Shown piece after piece: positions 58,488 through 64,000 of a DNA stretch of 64,000 nt. Source of the DNA: Sphaeramia orbicularis (lineage: Eukaryota; Chordata; Actinopteri; Kurtiformes; Apogonidae); NCBI RefSeq assembly GCF_902148855.1, contig NC_043969.1, positions 14,724,942-14,788,941 of the forward strand. The letters run 5' to 3'. The number at the start of each line of letters is the position of its first letter. The first letter of the stretch is position 1. A program made the position numbers and the translations under genes. The notes under the pieces are model-generated. The model was given only the letters and a program-made list of their open reading frames with translations, made no database searches and was not told the DNA's origin.

Positions 58488-61400
58488 ATGGAGTCACTCA
58501 ACACCTTTGAATCCGAGATGGAGGCTGACGGACAGGGAAACTACTCTCTGTTTCCTGCACTGGACAGCATTGCAAGTCTGTCTGGGACTGCAGAAACACT
58601 GGAGAGGTTGTTATAACAGTATGATTTTCAATGCAAGATTTATTTACTTCACCTAGTTTATCTGCCTGAGACAAAACGTGCTACTGCTGCAGAACTGTGC
58701 AATTTACTATATGTGCCTATATAAAAACAGTATTTTTCTGTATATTTGTTGTACTTCTAGCTGCTCTTGTTGTAGCTAACTTACTTGCCTTATATTTTAA
58801 TTTCTTTAATGAGTCTAAATGGGTTTTTGTTGTTTAAGCATGTTGCAAAATTACCTTCTGTTGTTTTTATCACCATTATTATATCTTACTTCTTGTTCTA
58901 CACTGACAGTCAATGAAAACATCCAGGTGACGTTTATAAAAAATTATTTTATTACGAAGCTGTGAAATTATGTAGAAGCTGTACAGATCAATAAATTAAC
59001 ATAGCAAGAGATGAAACAAATAATGAATTCGCAATTGCTGTAAGCAATGACAATGTCCAATCCAAACCAAATGGCTACCCTGCCATTGCAAAGTTCCAGC
59101 TTCAATAACAAGTGTTGTCCCCACCAACAGCGTTTGTCTGGATTTAACCGTGGCATCTTGGATGTAAGGAGTAAAAATTTAGGCCTTTTCATGGCCTTTA
59201 TAAAAGCTTCACAACCCATCCTTTAAACGGTGTACAAATGTTTGTTTTTCTCCAAAACAGCACTTTGACCCGTTTCTTAAGGACCACTCCCACTCCCTGA
59301 AGCCTAGTGAAAAATGTTTGGAAAGTGTAAGACTCATTAATGAGTTCTGTGCACACTATTCAATTGAAACATTTCAAATCAAACACTTCCCAAACTCATC
59401 ATTGCAAAATATAATAAATTATTGACCTGGACATTTTCATTGACTGTCAGTATAGTTTCTTCAGTTAGTCTTTAGGGTTTATTGTTTTCTGAACCACAAC
59501 TTGGATTATTTTTGTTATTAATGTCTCTTGTTCCTCAACTTTACTGCAAATGAGGCATCTTCCTTGTGTATCTTGAGATTAACAAAACATTGCATGACTT
59601 TTTGCCAAACAAATAATGACATTGCTCAGAGTAATGGCTACAATTTTGCTCTTTTCAGTGAACCTCCCACTGAAATTGCTGAAAAGCCAAACCTCACATG
59701 GCTTGATGCTGCACAGGTATCGACTATTCATTATTAATATTTCATTGTGATGCTTTTAATGAGTCCAACTACAGTGCTGTGAACTGCTCAGTATTCATGT
59801 GGTGAGTGTATTTGTTCTTTCGTGTAGATTGTCCTGGAGGAAGCAGGCCGGCCTATGCACATAAAGGAGATCAAGCAGAGAATCATTGACCGAGGACTTG
59901 TTCAGTCCAAGTACAGCAACCATCTAATTTTAATACATACAGCATGTCTTTACTTATGTGCATTTATAAGTCAAGATATGAATAGCAGTGTAGGGTTTTA
60001 TGACAGTATATCATTATTATATTATCAATTTACAACTATGAAGATTAACATTTGTTGTTTTGTGGTATATTAGATGAAATAAAACAGATGAATGAGACTA
60101 GTAAGATAAATGTCAGCAACTCATAGGCATCTTTTGTTTATCAGGTGTGTTGTATTTATGTTAGCAATTTGAAATCTGCCACATTTTGCTTAAGCTAAAA
60201 ACTCTTCTTATCTTGTTTTCTTGTTGTTAGTGCAAAGTCAAGCTTGGAGGCTGTCATGTACCGTGAGGTAAGAAATACAATTTGAGATTCAGTCTGACAG
60301 CAGCCTCTGCTGTTGAATATAATAACTTGCACCTCCGCTTAGCATTTGAGTTAGTTCACTTCTTACAGGACATGCTCCATGTGTACTTTTGTTAACATCT
60401 TTTCTATCACATATTCTTTTTTTCCATCCTGCTTCTTTGTCATCACCTTTATGATTTTAAATTGGTGCGGACTTGGCTCTGCTGCGATTCCAGGAACAGA
60501 TGCTCAGACACATAGGCCTTGTCCAGACATATGAGCAATCTGAATTATGGGCTAATTTACTCCCAGCTTTTGGGGATCAAATTTGGCATCTTCAGCCCGT
60601 TGCATTGGCCTCAGTCTCACGTTATGTTTCAGACACAAAAAGGCAGCAGGAGATTCAAGAGGATTGAGAACAGAAACGGAGTCTTTGCGCTGCTGGTGAG
60701 TTATATGGGACACAAATGCTGCTTTCACACAAAACCTGATCATGACATTAGAAACTGGTTGACCTTTGTGTCAGCCGTGGATAAATGCTTGGAAAATTAC
60801 ACGTCTAATACTAAATCACAGATTTACTGTGGAATAGATGCAAATGTTTACTTATTTTACCAGCTTTAAATCAGTAAATTACTGTGTTATACTCCATTTC
60901 AACATGGCTGAAGATTTGGCAAGATTTTAGCTGATCAGCATAAGAAATATCACAGCTACTAGCAATCATAGGTATTGGTTAAAAAAAAGGTTGCATAAGA
61001 TTAAAAAAAAAGTAGTAAAAACTTTCATCTCTTGGGATCTGTGCCTCAGAATAAAAGGGGTATGAGATTCAAATCGTACTTGAGGAGTTCTTTAGCTGAG
61101 AGACATTAATGTTATTTTTTTTTTTAAATCTCATGTCCATTTTAATTTTAATAACTGGCATTGTTTGTGTGCTGCATCGCTTCTTATTTTATTATTTACA
61201 TGATGGTCTGCATTTTCATCCATCATCCTGAAGGCAACAGCAGCACAAACGTCAGGTGGTGTCAGTGCACAAAAACACATGTGTGTCTTTCTCCTCTTCT
61301 GTCTCTTCACAGACTGATGAGGAGCGGCAGCAGGCCCTGCAGGCCTTCACTGCCCAGTCCTTCCTCGGATCCCCGACCCAGAATACCATATCCAGTTCTG

Positions 61401-63912
61401 GCTCAGGTACCCCGGCACCTGCATTTCCATCTCCTGCAAGTTCATCAGAGCATAAAGCAAAGGTGAAGAGAGGTCAGCGAAAGAACCAGAATGAAAAATA
61501 TCGGCTCAAGTATCTCAGGTTACGGAAAGCAGCTCGTGCAATGATATTTGTGAGTACACTATTGATTTGTGATATCATGCATAACTGGAAAATTGTATAA
61601 AGGTTACAACTAAAGTTATTGTCAATATTCCAGTAAGGATACAGCACACAGCTCTTTATTTATTTAGAAAAATTTCATGGCTGTTTTACCCACAGGAGAA
61701 TGCAGCCCTCTGTGATGAGGTTGCCCACTTAGAAGAGAAATTTCTGAGAGCAAAGGAAGAGCGGAGGTGAGTTAGTTTAAAAAAAAAAAAAATGAATATA
61801 AATAATTTATAAACATACAGTATACCTAATGAAGAAGAACCATTTATCAGCATTGAACACTAAAAAATATAAATAAAAATCTTCATTTCAGTTTACCTCG
61901 TTAGCTTGCAAACAAAAACTACACAAAGCAGATCTGGTATAATAACTTACACACAAACCTGTTCCTGAAACATAAGAAATTATTGATAATGACAGTTGCC
62001 TCGAGATGAAGGTGGCACAGTGAGCATCATTTTGACAGTCAATCAAATCACAAATGAGTGGAAAATTATGTGAACTAGTGATATAACTATGGCATGTCTG
62101 TAATTTTTTTTTGAGGCGTTTTTATAAAAGTGAATGATTATTATGGCATTCATTTAAAATAATTACAGGTAGCTCAAAAGATTGCGATAAAACAGTGATT
62201 TTTTTAAATAACTGTCATTGGTCTAAAGTGAGTTAAGGTGGAAAGGTATCCTGCTTATCATATAGTATATGATAGAGGGGGACTAGTATGTAAAGGAGTG
62301 GTGATGATGAATAAGTTCTGTGATGATGCTGCAGTGTGAGCATGTACCATGTTTTTGTATGGTTTTCACTACATGTGACCTTAACACTGATTTTCATCAT
62401 CAGGTTCTTACTGAAGTCATTGTTGCAGTACCAGTCATTGTCAGAGGGGGAGATCCTGCCGACACCCAGCTCCAGCTCTCATCCACCTGTGCAGAATGTG
62501 GCAATGACTTCAGGACCTGCTGGGTCTTCAGGCCTGTCTGCAGGTCATAACCTGCCATCAGCGCCAACTGGGGATGAAGGACCACTTAAAAAACCCAAGA
62601 AAGAAAGAAAGGAGCGAGCCAGGGAGAATGGAAAAGAAGAACGTAAGTGTAGCATTACACAGGGTGTCCGTAAAATCTCTTTACAATTTAACAACTTAAT
62701 TACAAAAGCAAATGAATAGACTCATTTGTGGAAATTGTTACAGAATGAAAAGTAGATACTGAAGTTTTTTTTGCTTAATTTAATCCACCTCTATATGGAC
62801 ACTATTAGTTGCACAAAGCACATTAAGATAGTACCGGATTTCTTGCCATATTGGCTGTAGCATAGCCTCAGCAGTGGTGTCAGTGGCATCAGTGATCCTT
62901 TCCTTCAGGTCGTTGATGTCCCGTATCTTTGTTCGATACACGATCATATTTTACATAACCCCATTAACAGAAATCCAGGGCAGCGATATCTGGTGAACGA
63001 GGTGGTCAGGGAATTGGACCATCCCTTCTAATGCACGAATTAATGGACGTGATGGTAGATGTCTTTCATACTTAATCCTGTGGTTTTGCTGAGTCTGCAT
63101 ATCTGATTTTGTTTTAATAAACCACGGTTCACATTGTGCCTTTTCTTGAGGATTAGCCATTTTTTAGGGGTTTATTTAACAGAACCTGTTTCGTCAACAG
63201 GATACCTGGAATACACAAATTTAGTGTGATTAAAAACTTTGATAACCACTGAGTACATAGAACAAATCTGATTACCATATCTCATCAATTGCTTTTGTAA
63301 TATGTTTTTTAGATTGTAAAGAGACTTTGTGGACACCCCGTATTTCCCTGTGAAACATTGGGTGTATGTATAGTTTATCAGTATTTATAGTCTCCCGTCT
63401 CTTTTAGTTCCAAGAAAGATGTCCAAAAAGAGAAAACTAGCAGATGGTTCCCGCAAGCTGGTGCAGCCCATTCCTCTGGACTCATCTGGTCGTCCTGTCT
63501 TTCCTATCGTACTGGGAGGTTTAACTGTCTACAGTCTGGGAGAGGTGAGAGTGTGAACTGACTCACATTTTGTACATTTGTTTATCACAGCATTGCAATC
63601 AAGAAAAACTTCTGATCTCTTTTCCAACATACTGTACTGTCCTCATGGTAATAGTTTGTAGCACAGTTTTATCATTCTGTTCTAGCTATAAAGGTTATAT
63701 ATGTCCATAACCAAAAGCTGAAAGCTGACACTAATTAAATACTCAAACCTGTGGCTGGTCTCCAGATCATCACAGACAGAATGTTATTCCATGACGAGTG
63801 TGCCATCTATCCAGTGGGCTTCTGCAGCACACGGGTGTTTGCCAGCATGAAAAACCCTGACCAGCAGTGCCTCTACACCTGCCAAATCAAGGATGGAGGA
63901 ACAGGTCCACAG
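58488..63912 (+). CDS. tbrg1: tbrg1 (TGF-beta regulator 1), 5' part, with N-terminal HARE-HTH domain
   Basis: Nuclear growth regulator of the FYR-domain family (mammalian TBRG1/NIAM binds ARF and MDM2). Coding exons: 58488-58606, 59659-59716, 59828-59910, 60231-60267, 60633-60695, 61313-61549, 61696-61766, 62404-62642, 63408-63544, 63766-63912; the gene runs off the right edge after 397 codons. The ATG sits 8 nt inside its exon. Residues about 52-120 form a HARE-HTH domain (TWLDAAQIVLEEAGRPMHIK ... KSSLEAVMYRE ... RFKRIENRNGVFALL). A Ser/Pro linker follows, then the TBRG1 signature NEKYRLKYLRLRKAARAMIF (about 180-199), a coiled coil ending EEKFLRAKEERR, a lysine-rich basic stretch, and the start of the FYRN domain (GRPVFPIVLGGLTVYSLGE, then YPVGFCSTRVFASMKNPDQQ). 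The identification rests on the near-identical signature and FYRN segments. The HARE-HTH part is absent from the mammalian protein as I recall it. The exon 2 donor (GTTGTT) is weak but frame is kept. Confidence 0.92.
62658..63340 (-). mobile_element. Internally deleted Tc/mariner (IS630-type) transposon in tbrg1 intron
   Basis: Ends CAGGGTGTCCGTAAA and the complement of TTTGTGGACACCCCG, bordered by TA. On the minus strand ATG at 63160 opens MANPQEKAQCEPWFIKTKSD, a transposase N-terminus. The frame continues for 69 codons and then joins sequence resembling the transposase C-terminal region in broken frames. A central deletion makes it non-autonomous. Confidence 0.65.
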
Positions 63913-64000
63913 GTACATAGTCACAGTTGTGTCCGTCATTCCACCACATATTTGTATTTGTAGCTTGAAATCATTTCATCACAGTACATGACTGTGTGTA

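Noticed and set aside
58402-58656. 84-codon plus-strand frame overlapping the first tbrg1 coding exon
   Set aside because: Out of frame with the exon-to-exon continuous tbrg1 frame that starts at 58488.
62336-62719. 127-codon plus-strand frame as a separate gene
   Set aside because: It is tbrg1 exon 62404-62642 read through on both sides past its acceptor and donor.

Overview
The window looks like nuclear DNA of a ray-finned (teleost) fish. It is AT-rich and intron-rich, has vertebrate splice signals, and is densely seeded with short inverted-repeat DNA transposons, Tc1/mariner relics, hAT-like elements, tRNA-derived SINEs and LINE tails of the kinds common in fish. All gene models below were built by hand from reading frames, splice sites and family motifs; no database search was run.

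The core is a cluster of four secreted matrix metalloproteinase (MMP) genes followed by tbrg1. From left to right: an mmp13-type collagenase on the minus strand (8266-16315, 11 coding exons, 459 aa); an mmp20-type enamelysin on the plus strand (34370-40836, 10 exons, 492 aa); a second, more diverged mmp20-like gene on the plus strand (41395-47587, 10 exons, 471 aa); a collagenase-like MMP with a long proline-rich hinge on the plus strand (51683-55468, 11 exons, 495 aa); and the 5' part of tbrg1 on the plus strand (from about 57.84 kb to beyond the right edge). All four MMP models keep frame across every exon. Each encodes a signal peptide, a prodomain with a cysteine switch, a catalytic domain with HExxHxxGxxH and a Met-turn, a hinge, and a four-bladed hemopexin domain closed by a terminal cysteine. 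They are expected to act outside the cell on collagen and other matrix, including the tooth and scale matrix in the case of the mmp20 types. mmp13 and the first mmp20 gene are divergently arranged, 18 kb apart.

The left 8 kb holds no recognisable gene. It contains a 1.04 kb inverted-repeat element (1641-2680), a long-TIR MITE (4851-5765) and a Tc1-like relic carrying a nested element (6167-7614). The spacer between mmp13 and mmp20 (16.4-34.3 kb) is almost entirely repeats: TTAA-flanked MITEs, four copies of a GTGTCAAAC-type hAT MITE (one nested in a larger hAT relic, one nested in a TTAA MITE), a solo LTR inside a second copy of the 1641-type element, and an element carrying a fragment of a conserved cysteine-containing reading frame.

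The most notable observations are an N-terminal HARE-HTH domain in tbrg1, an extra intron shared at the same codon by mmp13 and the 51.7 kb MMP, a basic RARR site in the prodomain bait region of the 41.4 kb MMP, cysteine-switch variants in three of four MMPs, and pieces of mmp13 intron 2 copied to two other places in the cluster.
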